Positions 15,767 to 23,220 of a DNA stretch of 41,212 nt are shown one piece after another (positions within the stretch are counted from its first letter, which is position 1; every line of letters starts with the position of its first letter). This DNA is from Nostoc sp. NMS2 (lineage in GTDB: Bacteria > Cyanobacteriota > Cyanobacteriia > Cyanobacteriales > Nostocaceae). The stretch spans positions 1 through 41,212 of the forward strand of contig NZ_JABXKH010000175.1 in the NCBI RefSeq assembly GCF_017115105.1, in the 5' to 3' direction. The notes under the pieces were generated by a model that saw only the letters and a list, made by a program, of their open reading frames with translations, was not told where the DNA came from and did not search any database. Both the position numbers and the translations under genes were made by a program.

Positions 15767-17252
15767 TAAAAAAATTGATCGACCCCAAATTTTAGTTTCT
15801 CTCAATTCTACCTGCATACCAACTGGGCAATGTGATTGTGATGGAGGGGACTGTGCCTGTGACTTATCCCCTTTAGCAGAATTAAGCTCAGATATATCAT
15901 TATCTTTGGGGATATTTGAGACAGAGTTTGTTATATCTCCCAATTCGCAAATAATGAATTTAGATGATACTTACTCTATCTGTTATGGGACTGATCATAA
16001 AGTAGCAGTTCTGAATCAATCCGCATTATATTTACTAAAACTATTTACAAATCCTCATAAATTAGATGATATCACAACAGAGAATTCTCACATTAACCAA
16101 ATAGACTTACAGACAGCTATTCAGGAACTATATCAATCCCGTTTAATTGTTCCTAAAAATAATAGCTCATCTAAACTAAATGAAATACCAGAAACTTTAT
16201 CTGCATGGTTACATATAACCGATCGCTGTAACTTAAGATGTGATTACTGCTACCTTCCTCATTTAGCAAGGGATATGTCAATAGATATAGGTAAAGCCGC
16301 TATTGAATCTACATTTCGCTCTGCCAGCTTAAATCATTATCGCCGCGTCAAACTGAAGTATGCCGGAGGAGAAGCATTATTATGCTCTCCTTTAATTAAA
16401 GAACTACATTTATATGCTCAATCCCTTAGCAAAGAAACAGATATTATATTAGATGGAGTGGTTCTTAGTAATGGAACATTAATTACATCTGAGATTATTG
16501 AGATGCTTCAAAGATTGAATCTGCGTCTCATGATTTCACTAGATGGATTATCAGATTTCCACAATATCCAACGAACTTACGCAGGTGGAAAGGGATCGTT
16601 TCAAGATGTTGAACGGGGTATTAAAATTGCTTTGCAAAACGGGATTGTACCCGATATTTCTATCACCGTTAGCGGGCGGAATGCAGAAGGATTACCCGAT
16701 TTAATTGAATGGATATTAGAGCATAATTTGCCATTTAGTTTAAATTTCTATCGTGAAAATGAACTGTCAGCTTCTTACGAAGACTTGCAACTAGAAGAAT
16801 CTAAGTTGATTCAAGGAATGTTGGCAGCGTTCAAAGTTATTGAATTGAAATTACCTAATCGAAGCTTATTAGGTTCATTAGTTGATCGTGCTAATTTATC
16901 ATCTCCTCATAAACGAACTTGTGGAGTTGGGCAAAGCTATCTCGTATTTGATTATCAAGGACAAATTGCCAAATGTCAGATGCAGCTACATAAAACTGTA
17001 TCCTCCGTTGATACTCAAGATCCTTTAACTGTTGTGCGACAAGATAAAACAGGTATTCAGAATTTATCTGTTGAGGAAAAAGAAGGCTGTCGGACATGCG
17101 AGTGGAAATACTGGTGTACGGGTGGTTGCTCTCTGGCTACGTTTAAGGCTACAGGCCGTTATGATATTCAATCTCCAAATTGCAATATTTACAAAGCTCT
17201 CTATCCTGAAGCTCTCCGACTAGAGGGCTTACGTCTGATAAAATATAGTTGA
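15759..17252 (+). CDS. Radical SAM/SPASM enzyme with Cys-rich N-terminal segment
   Basis: 497 residues from the ATG at 15759, which overlaps the upstream stop by 8 bases; an in-frame GTG at 15735 would add eight. Counting from that GTG, Cys165, Cys169 and Cys172 form CxxxCxxC (CNLRCDYC) for the catalytic 4Fe-4S cluster, with GGE at 211-213. The C-terminus is a full SPASM domain: Cys396, 414, 452, 455, 461, 465 and 483, enough for two auxiliary clusters. Residues 65-140 look like a winged-helix peptide-recognition (RRE/PqqD-like) domain. Residues 27-42 hold five cysteines (QCDCDGGDCAC). Such enzymes modify peptides or proteins. No separate precursor peptide gene is visible, so the target may be an operon partner or its own N-terminus. 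Confidence 0.85.
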   Translation: MLSKKIDRPQILVSLNSTCIPTGQCDCDGGDCACDLSPLAELSSDISLSLGIFETEFVISPNSQIMNLDDTYSICYGTDHKVAVLNQSALYLLKLFTNPHKLDDITTENSHINQIDLQTAIQELYQSRLIVPKNNSSSKLNEIPETLSAWLHITDRCNLRCDYCYLPHLARDMSIDIGKAAIESTFRSASLNHYRRVKLKYAGGEALLCSPLIKELHLYAQSLSKETDIILDGVVLSNGTLITSEIIEMLQRLNLRLMISLDGLSDFHNIQRTYAGGKGSFQDVERGIKIALQNGIVPDISITVSGRNAEGLPDLIEWILEHNLPFSLNFYRENELSASYEDLQLEESKLIQGMLAAFKVIELKLPNRSLLGSLVDRANLSSPHKRTCGVGQSYLVFDYQGQIAKCQMQLHKTVSSVDTQDPLTVVRQDKTGIQNLSVEEKEGCRTCEWKYWCTGGCSLATFKATGRYDIQSPNCNIYKALYPEALRLEGLRLIKYS

Positions 17253-17276
17253 CCTTTGAATCATTTGTGAGAAACA

Positions 17277-17309
17277 AGATCCCCGACTTCTTTGAGAAGT
17301 CGGGGATCT
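17277..17309. terminator. Perfect 15-bp hairpin after the conflict operon
   Basis: AGATCCCCGACTTCT and AGAAGTCGGGGATCT pair perfectly around TTG, 25 bases after the radical SAM stop codon. The very stable stem could end the operon transcript, although no T-run follows, so a protective 3' hairpin or plain dispersed repeat is equally possible. The rest of 17310-17554 holds only Nostoc-type repeat text (CTCTGCGCCTTGGCGGTTCG near 17420). Confidence 0.5.
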
Positions 17310-17554
17310 AAATCCAGATTAAGTAAGCAATATTCTACATAAAGTGCATTATGCTATGCAGCAATCCACTTTAGATATCAATACGCTTGGGTTAAGCATT
17401 TCTTTTTTCTCTCTGCGTCCTCTGCGCCTTGGCGGTTCGTTAAAAAATTGACTTCGAGCGCAGAGTTTTAGCCTTAACTGAACCGTATTGCTTTAGATAT
17501 ACTTAGATTTTTTCAAAAATCAAATCGAATTGATATAAGATAAAAAATCTTTGA

Positions 17555-18745
17555 TTATTTATTTGTTTTTGCTGTAGTATTTTTAGGTCTGACGATAATA
17601 AAAAATCCGAGCAAAGTAAAAACTAACATTTGCCAAGTTACCAAATTCCAACCACCAAAATTCCAGCATAATAAACCAATGCTAGTACCTACAGCACCGC
17701 CGATAAAATAGATAGTTATGTAAACAGTGTTTATCCGACTATTCGATTGAGCATCAAGAGTGTATATCCTGGCTACATTGGTGACTTGGATTGCTTGTAC
17801 ACCTACATCTAGTAACAATACAGCAACAGCGATCGCGATCGCTGAACTAGAAGCAATTTTAGCAATTACTAAACTTGCAATCACGAGGGATACAGCAATA
17901 GTCAAGGAACGTTGCGAGTTACCTCGATCGGCTAGTTTACCAAAAACTGGTGCCATCAATGCACCTGCGATCGCCACAAAGCCATACATCCCAATTGTGT
18001 CAGATTGAAAATTGAAAGGCGCTCCGCTTAAATGGAAAGTCAGCGTTGTCCAAAATGAGCAAAATACACCAAATAATAACCCGCCAATTAAAGACGCTTC
18101 TCTTAATAAAGAAAAGCGTTTGAATTGTTGAATTGTTGAGTTTAATAATTCCAAGTAATAACCGTTAAATTCATTTTTTATATTAGGTAAATATATATTT
18201 AGTAAGACAGTAACAATTAAAACCATTCCTGCCGAAAATCCATATACATAACGCCAATTAAACCATTCAGCAATATATCCACTAAAAACCCTTGCTCCTA
18301 AAACTCCAATCAATATACCAGTAAAAATATAGCCTACAGTTTTCCCTGTAGTTACTCTATCTATACTTGCTGCTAAGGGAAGAATAACCTGAGCCGATAC
18401 TGTCGCAATCCCAATCGCTACACTTAAGATCCAAACTTCGATGATGTTTTGTGAAAACGTCATGAGTATCAACAAACAAAACAAACATATCAGTAAGGAA
18501 AGAATTAACTTTTTCTTGTTGATTTTATCCCCCAAGGGGATTAAAAAGAAAAGTCCAAAACCGTAACCAACTTGCGAAAGCACAGATATGCTACCCACTT
18601 CGCCTTCACCGACTCGAAAAGAAGATGCAATATCTTTGAGGATTGGCTGATTATAATAAATGTTAGCGACACAAACACCGGATGCGATCGCCATAATCAG
18701 TACCTGGACTTTAGTTAATGCGTTAGTTGGTATTTGTTTTTGCAT
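17555..18745 (-). CDS. Major facilitator superfamily transporter
   Basis: A 396-residue polytopic membrane protein with about twelve hydrophobic helices. The MFS loop 2-3 signature appears as IPLGDKINKKKLIL (about 73-86), with its degenerate pair FGKLADRGNSQRS in the second half. The N-terminal ASGVCVANIYYNQPIL resembles drug/sugar-efflux-type MFS proteins (YgaY/NepI-like group). Substrate cannot be read from the sequence; export of a small organic compound is the usual role. It is transcribed toward the conflict operon, tail to tail with it, and no functional link is evident. A 12-base gap separates it from the Uma2 gene upstream on the same strand. Confidence 0.85.
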   Translation of the reverse strand: MQKQIPTNALTKVQVLIMAIASGVCVANIYYNQPILKDIASSFRVGEGEVGSISVLSQVGYGFGLFFLIPLGDKINKKKLILSLLICLFCLLILMTFSQNIIEVWILSVAIGIATVSAQVILPLAASIDRVTTGKTVGYIFTGILIGVLGARVFSGYIAEWFNWRYVYGFSAGMVLIVTVLLNIYLPNIKNEFNGYYLELLNSTIQQFKRFSLLREASLIGGLLFGVFCSFWTTLTFHLSGAPFNFQSDTIGMYGFVAIAGALMAPVFGKLADRGNSQRSLTIAVSLVIASLVIAKIASSSAIAIAVAVLLLDVGVQAIQVTNVARIYTLDAQSNSRINTVYITIYFIGGAVGTSIGLLCWNFGGWNLVTWQMLVFTLLGFFIIVRPKNTTAKTNK

Positions 18746-18757
18746 TCAATCTAAAAT

Positions 18758-19330
18758 TTATACAGGAAAACACTGGTTTACAGTACAGCTAAAACCAGGC
18801 AATAAAGGAGAACTTATAACATCGCTACTAAATAGAGTTTCTACCAATTTAAGTTGATTTTGTTCGCGGCGATAGACCTCTAGTTTACGCGATCGCCAAT
18901 CAGCAATCCAATATTCTTTTACTCCTCTGGAAGAATAAAGTTTAAGTTTAGCTTCCTTATCTTGTCTTATATCTTCGTTGATAAGAGACAAGACTTCGAC
19001 TACTAAATCTGGTGCCCCAGTTAAATGTCCCGCTTCATCCAATGTTAGCGCCAAGGTTTCTTTAGTAGCCCAAATTACATCAGGAATCACATTATCTGAT
19101 TCTGAAAACAAAACGCCGGGGTTGATTACAGCTTCTCCTAAACCAGTAGACTCCGACCAAATGTTAAGTTGTCCGAAAATTCGCCCACAAGTTTGCTGAT
19201 GTTTAAAGTGAGGTGTCCTACTCATAAATAATTCTCCATCAACTATCTCGTAGCGCGTCCCTTCATTTTCTGGTAACAGTTCCACATCCTGAGTTGTCCA
19301 GCGTACTCCTGTATTAAGAATCTGACTCAT
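18758..19330 (-). CDS. Uma2 family endonuclease (DUF820)
   Basis: This 190-residue protein has the PD-(D/E)XK-like Uma2 core seen in dozens of copies per cyanobacterial genome: YEIVDGELFMSRTPHFKHQ at the N-terminus, DVIWAT, PDLVVEVLS and DKEAKLKLYSSRGVKEYWIAD, with the acidic and Lys residues in the expected order. The length is full. The biological role of Uma2 proteins is unsettled; restriction-like or mobile-element-related nuclease activity is assumed. It shares a strand with the MFS gene (12-base gap) and may be co-transcribed with it. Upstream lies repeat DNA. Confidence 0.88.
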   Translation of the reverse strand: MSQILNTGVRWTTQDVELLPENEGTRYEIVDGELFMSRTPHFKHQQTCGRIFGQLNIWSESTGLGEAVINPGVLFSESDNVIPDVIWATKETLALTLDEAGHLTGAPDLVVEVLSLINEDIRQDKEAKLKLYSSRGVKEYWIADWRSRKLEVYRREQNQLKLVETLFSSDVISSPLLPGFSCTVNQCFPV

Positions 19331-19376
19331 GGGTTAACTTCTTTAATCTGGCTTTTGTATTTTTTCAATTCATACC

Positions 19377-19518
19377 AGGGCGTGTTTTCAAAGTCTTAGA
19401 TCCCCCCAACCCCCCTTAAAAAGGGGGGCAAAAATTTATCAAAGTCCCCCTTTTTAAGGGGGATTTAGGGGGATCTAAAAAGTTACGAGGCTAAACGATT
19501 ACTTTGAAAACACGCCCT
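19377..19518. mobile_element. 142-bp MITE-like element with 18-bp perfect inverted ends
   Basis: AGGGCGTGTTTTCAAAGT at 19377-19394 is exactly inverted at 19501-19518. The interior contains facing copies of CCCCCCTTTTT/AAAAAGGGGG text, so the whole can fold into a long stem. No convincing target duplication is visible. Confidence 0.7.
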
Positions 19519-19524
19519 AGCCCT

Positions 19525-19690
19525 GGCGAATAGAATTCGCAGCTATACAGACAAAACCCACCTACATGGGTTTAAAACCTTGACTTTATCTTAGTCCACG
19601 GAGGTGGACTTTGCTTGTGTAGCCGCGTAAAGCCTTCGGCATAGCTTCGCTTAGCGCGTCAGCGTGCCGGAGGCTCTATTCCATTCGCCC
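19525..19690. repeat. Dispersed Nostoc-type repeat with inverted ends
   Basis: It begins GGCGAATAGAATTCGC and ends ATTCCATTCGCC, imperfectly inverted. Internal hairpins include ACCCACCTACATGGGT and GTCCACGGAGGTGGAC, plus the TAAAGCCTTCGGCATAGC text. This repeat and the preceding MITE together fill the gap between Uma2 and RecQ. Confidence 0.55.
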
Positions 19691-19723
19691 AATATTTTTA
19701 AAATGTCCTTGAAAATTCAATCA

Positions 19724-21889
19724 TCACTTGCGATTTTCGCGCCGCCACTTACACCGCACTAAACGAATTTCATCAAAAGTGTAGCTTTCTCCTAGTTGTT
19801 CTTTGATGGGAGTGAGGGAAATATCACCGAGTACTTCTAAAACCTGCCAAATTTTTTGTTGATGTTCTAAAGGAACTAATTGATTTAAATCAACTGGCTG
19901 ATTTTTCTCAATTAGTTTTTCTAGATGATTGCTAACTGTTGCCGGACTAAGGTTGCGTTTTTTGGCAATTTGAGCGATATTTAGACCTTGTTGATGTAAT
20001 TGGAATGTCTGTAATTCGGTGTAAGAAGAAGATGAGTTGGAAGAGGATACGGAAGCGGAAGTAACAGATTTATTTTGCAAACCTTTTTCTTGGCGGTAGG
20101 CGCGAATTTCTGTAATAAACTTTTCGCCATATTGAGCGAGTTTGTGACTACCTACACCAGAAAGTTTGGCAAATTCAGCTAAGTTTTGGGGTTGTACCTG
20201 TACCATCACTTTTAAAGTGGAATCGTGGAAGATGACGTAAGGTGGTACAGATTGCTCATCAGCTAATTGTTTACGTAGCGATCGCAATTTCTGTAATAAT
20301 ACTTCTGCTTCTTCTGCTTTTTCACTTCCCTGTTCCCAGGTAATCTTTTGGACTGTGGTTACAGCTAGGGAAACTGGGCGTTGTTTTCGCATCACTTCCC
20401 AACTGTGGGCGTTGAGTTTCAAAACTGAGTAACCATCGCTAGTTTGTTCTATTAACCCTTGATGTAAAAGCGATCGCCCCAACATTCGCCATTCATCTAG
20501 AGTTCTATCTTTACCAATACCATAAGTAGAAAGTTTATCGTGTTCGTACTGAATAATTTTGTCTTTTTTTGCCCCCCGCAACACATCAATTATGTGTAGC
20601 ATCCCAAATCTTTCTTTGCAACGCGCCACACAAGATAAAAACTTCATGGCTTCAATTGTCCAATCTTGCATGGGTTTGGGATGACGACAATTGTCACAGT
20701 TACCACAATTCCCAGGAAACCTTTCGCCAAAATAACTTAGTTGAATCGTTCGCCGGCAATCAGTGCCTTCAGCGTAATCGATCATCTGCCGCAGTTGTTG
20801 TTTAGCAATCAACTGTTCTTGAGGGTCAGCTTTTTGATCGATACTCCATTCAATTGTTTTCACATCACCAAAGCTGAAAAATATTGTACACCGAGATGGT
20901 TCTCCGTCTCTACCTGCTCTCCCCGATTCTTGATAATAACTTTCTATATTTCTGGGCATATCAAAGTGAACTACCAACCGCACATCGGGTTTATTAATTC
21001 CCATCCCAAAGGCGACTGTTGCCACCATAGCCCGAACATCATCTCGAATAAATCGCGTTTGATTACTACTGCGTTCCTCATCTGTTAATCCGGCGTGATA
21101 AGGCAGAACAACAACTTTATCATTTTGGAGTTTAAAAGTGAGTTCATCAACTTTTTTCCGCGTTAAAGCATAAATAATTGTCGAACCTTCAGTTTCTCGA
21201 ATTAGTTCTAATAATTCAGCGTAAGCATATTTAGTTTTAGGACGAACTTCGTAATAAAGATTTTCTCGGTTAAAACTGGCAAGATGGATGCTAGGTTGTT
21301 TTAGTCCTAATTGTTGAATGATATCACTACGGACGCGATCGGTTGCTGTGGCAGTGAGGGCAACGGTAGGAACATCAGGATAGCGTTTCCGCAGAGATTT
21401 CAACTGGCGATATTCTGGACGAAAATCGTGTCCCCATTCCGAAACGCAGTGCGCTTCATCAATAGCAAAGCTAGAAATACCGATTTTTTCTTTAACTAAA
21501 TCGAGAAAGGGGAGAAACCTTTCACTCAAAAGACGTTCCGGGGCGACGTAGAGTAATTTTACTTTACCAGTGAGGATGGCTTCTTCCCGCGATCGCACCT
21601 GGTAAGGATTCAAACTACTATTGAGGAATGTTGCATTAATATTATTATTTCGCAGTGCTTCTACTTGATCTTGCATCAAAGCAATTAACGGCGACACCAC
21701 CACAGTTAGTCCATTTTTTAACAACGCTGGTAGCTGAAAACACAGAGATTTTCCCCCACCAGTTGGCATTACAACCATTAAATCTCGATTTTGCAGCGCA
21801 TCTTCGATAATTTGCCGTTGTCCAGGGCGGAATTGGTCGTAACCGAAGTGATATTTTAGCGCTTGTTCGAGATGGGGATACTGAAGCAT
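19724..21889 (-). CDS. recQ: ATP-dependent DNA helicase RecQ
   Basis: A 721-residue 3'-5' superfamily 2 helicase for recombination and fork repair. Motif 0 is FRPGQRQII, Walker A TGGGKS (43-48), the DEAH box DEAH (144-147), and motif VI YYQESGRAGRDGEPS. These are followed by the RQC zinc-binding cysteines (CRRTIQLSYF, NCGNCDNC), the winged helix, and an HRDC domain (about 520-600, VPPYVIFHDSTLKVM). Beyond these, a C-terminal extension (about 625-721) holds a helix-turn-helix (GLNIAQIAKKRNLSPATVS), as in many cyanobacterial and Bacillus-type RecQ proteins. All motifs appear intact. Its promoter lies in the 170-base gap shared with the toxin gene's downstream region. Confidence 0.96.
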   Translation of the reverse strand: MLQYPHLEQALKYHFGYDQFRPGQRQIIEDALQNRDLMVVMPTGGGKSLCFQLPALLKNGLTVVVSPLIALMQDQVEALRNNNINATFLNSSLNPYQVRSREEAILTGKVKLLYVAPERLLSERFLPFLDLVKEKIGISSFAIDEAHCVSEWGHDFRPEYRQLKSLRKRYPDVPTVALTATATDRVRSDIIQQLGLKQPSIHLASFNRENLYYEVRPKTKYAYAELLELIRETEGSTIIYALTRKKVDELTFKLQNDKVVVLPYHAGLTDEERSSNQTRFIRDDVRAMVATVAFGMGINKPDVRLVVHFDMPRNIESYYQESGRAGRDGEPSRCTIFFSFGDVKTIEWSIDQKADPQEQLIAKQQLRQMIDYAEGTDCRRTIQLSYFGERFPGNCGNCDNCRHPKPMQDWTIEAMKFLSCVARCKERFGMLHIIDVLRGAKKDKIIQYEHDKLSTYGIGKDRTLDEWRMLGRSLLHQGLIEQTSDGYSVLKLNAHSWEVMRKQRPVSLAVTTVQKITWEQGSEKAEEAEVLLQKLRSLRKQLADEQSVPPYVIFHDSTLKVMVQVQPQNLAEFAKLSGVGSHKLAQYGEKFITEIRAYRQEKGLQNKSVTSASVSSSNSSSSYTELQTFQLHQQGLNIAQIAKKRNLSPATVSNHLEKLIEKNQPVDLNQLVPLEHQQKIWQVLEVLGDISLTPIKEQLGESYTFDEIRLVRCKWRRENRK

Positions 21890-22005
21890 AGCGATCGCTT
21901 TTTCGGGGCTGTCTGCGTGAGTAGTTATTAAAGATATCAGGATTTTAACTCACATCATCGGCAGCTTTGGTCAGACCTGCGTTTATCTACTGCGATTGCA
22001 CGTTG

Positions 22006-22026
22006 ATCAACCTTCATTTTAAGACA
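22006..22026 (+). repeat. 21-bp direct repeat, left copy
   Basis: It begins ATCAACC and ends TTTAAGACA, and is identical to 22695-22715. Similarity continues a few bases on both sides with mismatches (CACGTTG against CACGCTC before it). The two copies bracket the toxin-antitoxin pair. Confidence 0.7.
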
Positions 22027-22062
22027 GTTGCGATCGGATTAGCGATCGCACTTAATATTAAG

Positions 22063-22347
22063 CTAATAAACATCTTCATGAGTACCAATGTCTAGCAAAA
22101 GAACAACTTCTTCCTCACTCTCGTCATCGGTTTTCAGTGAAAAAACAATGCGACAATCATACCCACAAGAGCATGAAAGCAACCCTGAGAGCTTTCCCTC
22201 TAGCTTATGAGTGCCTAAGTTAGCTGCAAATATATCATTCTCCATAGCAGCAATAGTTTCTTCTATTCTGGCTTGTAAGCTAGGATTACGATGAGCAAAT
22301 TTTCGGAAAGCTCTTTTAAATTTACTCGTGATAACCAACTTATACAT
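22063..22347 (-). CDS. RelE/ParE-superfamily toxin (YafQ-like)
   Basis: 94 residues starting at MYKLVITSKFKRAFRKF. This fits the family start, whereas the frame is open a further 46 codons upstream, inside the antitoxin gene, with no family likeness. The pattern is that of RelE-fold toxins: a basic helix (KRAFRKFAHRNPSLQARIEE), then GTHKLEGKLSG LLSCSCGYDCRIVF and the C-terminal strand VVLLLDIGTHEDVY. This last part is close to YafQ/RelE mRNA interferases (GTHxxVY). The start overlaps the antitoxin's stop (ATG within GATGTATAA) by eight bases, so translation is coupled. Without the antitoxin it would cleave mRNA at the ribosome; that is family knowledge. Confidence 0.8.
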   Translation of the reverse strand: MYKLVITSKFKRAFRKFAHRNPSLQARIEETIAAMENDIFAANLGTHKLEGKLSGLLSCSCGYDCRIVFSLKTDDESEEEVVLLLDIGTHEDVY

Positions 22348-22585
22348 CGGCTGCACTTGGGTTATTGAGATATTCCTGTAATTCTTGAATTGCTTCGGCA
22401 GCAGTCTGAACTTTGAGCTTACCTGCTTGGAATTCAGCAATGGAAGCTGCTGCATCTGACGCAATTTCATCTCGCCGACTTTCAATAATTCGGTTTTTGA
22501 GAATTTGTACCAGCATTTCTTGTTGCTCTAAGGTAAGTTCCATTGCAGCATCTAAAACTCTATCTAGGTTACTCAATTGCTTCAT
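22340..22585 (-). CDS. Antitoxin of the RelE/ParE-like module
   Basis: An 81-residue acidic protein directly upstream of, and overlapping, the toxin gene. It has an N-terminal helical part (LSNLDRVLDAAMELTLEQQEMLVQIL), then a charged middle (NRIIESRRDEIASDAAASIAEF) and a flexible tail (QELQEYLNNPSAADV). It matches the short antitoxins usually found with this toxin type in cyanobacteria. The N-terminal part may bind the operon promoter and the tail should wrap the toxin. Gene order and the 8-base overlap are the strongest evidence. Confidence 0.75.
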   Translation of the reverse strand: MKQLSNLDRVLDAAMELTLEQQEMLVQILKNRIIESRRDEIASDAAASIAEFQAGKLKVQTAAEAIQELQEYLNNPSAADV

Positions 22586-22694
22586 CCTCTTAATTATTTG
22601 GGTTGATAACAGAATTCGTAAGATATAAACTTACTAGTCTTACCCTCATTGCTTTTTTAGCTTCGTCAAACTCATGTTAAATTATCACACGCTC

Positions 22695-22715
22695 ATCAAC
22701 CTTCATTTTAAGACA
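22695..22715 (+). repeat. 21-bp direct repeat, right copy
   Basis: Exact second copy of 22006-22026, about 690 bases away in the same orientation. It sits between the toxin-antitoxin promoter and the HigA-like gene, only 56 bases before the latter's start. Confidence 0.7.
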
Positions 22716-22770
22716 ATTTTTATTAAATACGTTCTTACCCATCCTGAATACGATAAGGAAAGGTGGAAAG

Positions 22771-23187
22771 ATGATCCCTACTTCTAGTCAACAAACCTAT
22801 ACTGACTTACTGATTCAGTATCAGCCTAAGCCAATTAAAACAGAACAGGATTATAACAGAACCTTAACAGTAGTAGAAGGGATGATGTCTGGTGAATTGA
22901 CAGAGGCTGAAACCGCGCTTTTTGAGTTATTGGTTCTTCTAATTGAGAATTACGAAGAACATCATTATTCGATGGGTGAATCAAAACCTGTGGCTACTTT
23001 GGAATCCCTCATGCATGAGTTTGATGTGGAGCCAATTTCTTTAGTAGGGGTTTTTAGCTCTGTTGAGATTGTTAGGGAAGTGGTTAATGGCCAACGGCAA
23101 ATTAGCCAATCTCAAGCAGAGTCGCTAGCTAAGTTTTTTAATGACCATTATTCTGGACTTTCCCTAAAGGCTCTTGACTTTATTTAA
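22771..23187 (+). CDS. HigA-like antitoxin / HTH regulator, no adjacent toxin
   Basis: This 138-residue protein has a good AAGGTGG ribosome site before its ATG. The N-terminal half is helical and resembles the HigA-type antitoxin region common in cyanobacteria (YTDLLIQYQPKPIKTEQDYN, TEAETALFELLVLLIENYE). The C-terminal half is a helix-turn-helix (LESLMHEFDVEPISLVGVF, IVREVVNGQRQISQSQAESLAKFF). HigA is normally preceded by the HigB toxin gene. Here the 140 bases upstream hold no coding frame, so this is an orphan: a leftover, an anti-addiction protein, or a plain regulator. Confidence 0.75.
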   Translation: MIPTSSQQTYTDLLIQYQPKPIKTEQDYNRTLTVVEGMMSGELTEAETALFELLVLLIENYEEHHYSMGESKPVATLESLMHEFDVEPISLVGVFSSVEIVREVVNGQRQISQSQAESLAKFFNDHYSGLSLKALDFI

Positions 23188-23220
23188 TCGAAAATCCAAA
23201 ATCTAAAATCCAAAATTAAG

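Noticed and set aside
15735..17252. Radical SAM enzyme as a PqqE or sulfatase maturase
   Set aside because: Cys spacing fits SPASM enzymes generally, but no PQQ peptide, pqq genes or sulfatase gene is nearby and the context is a protease/STAND operon.
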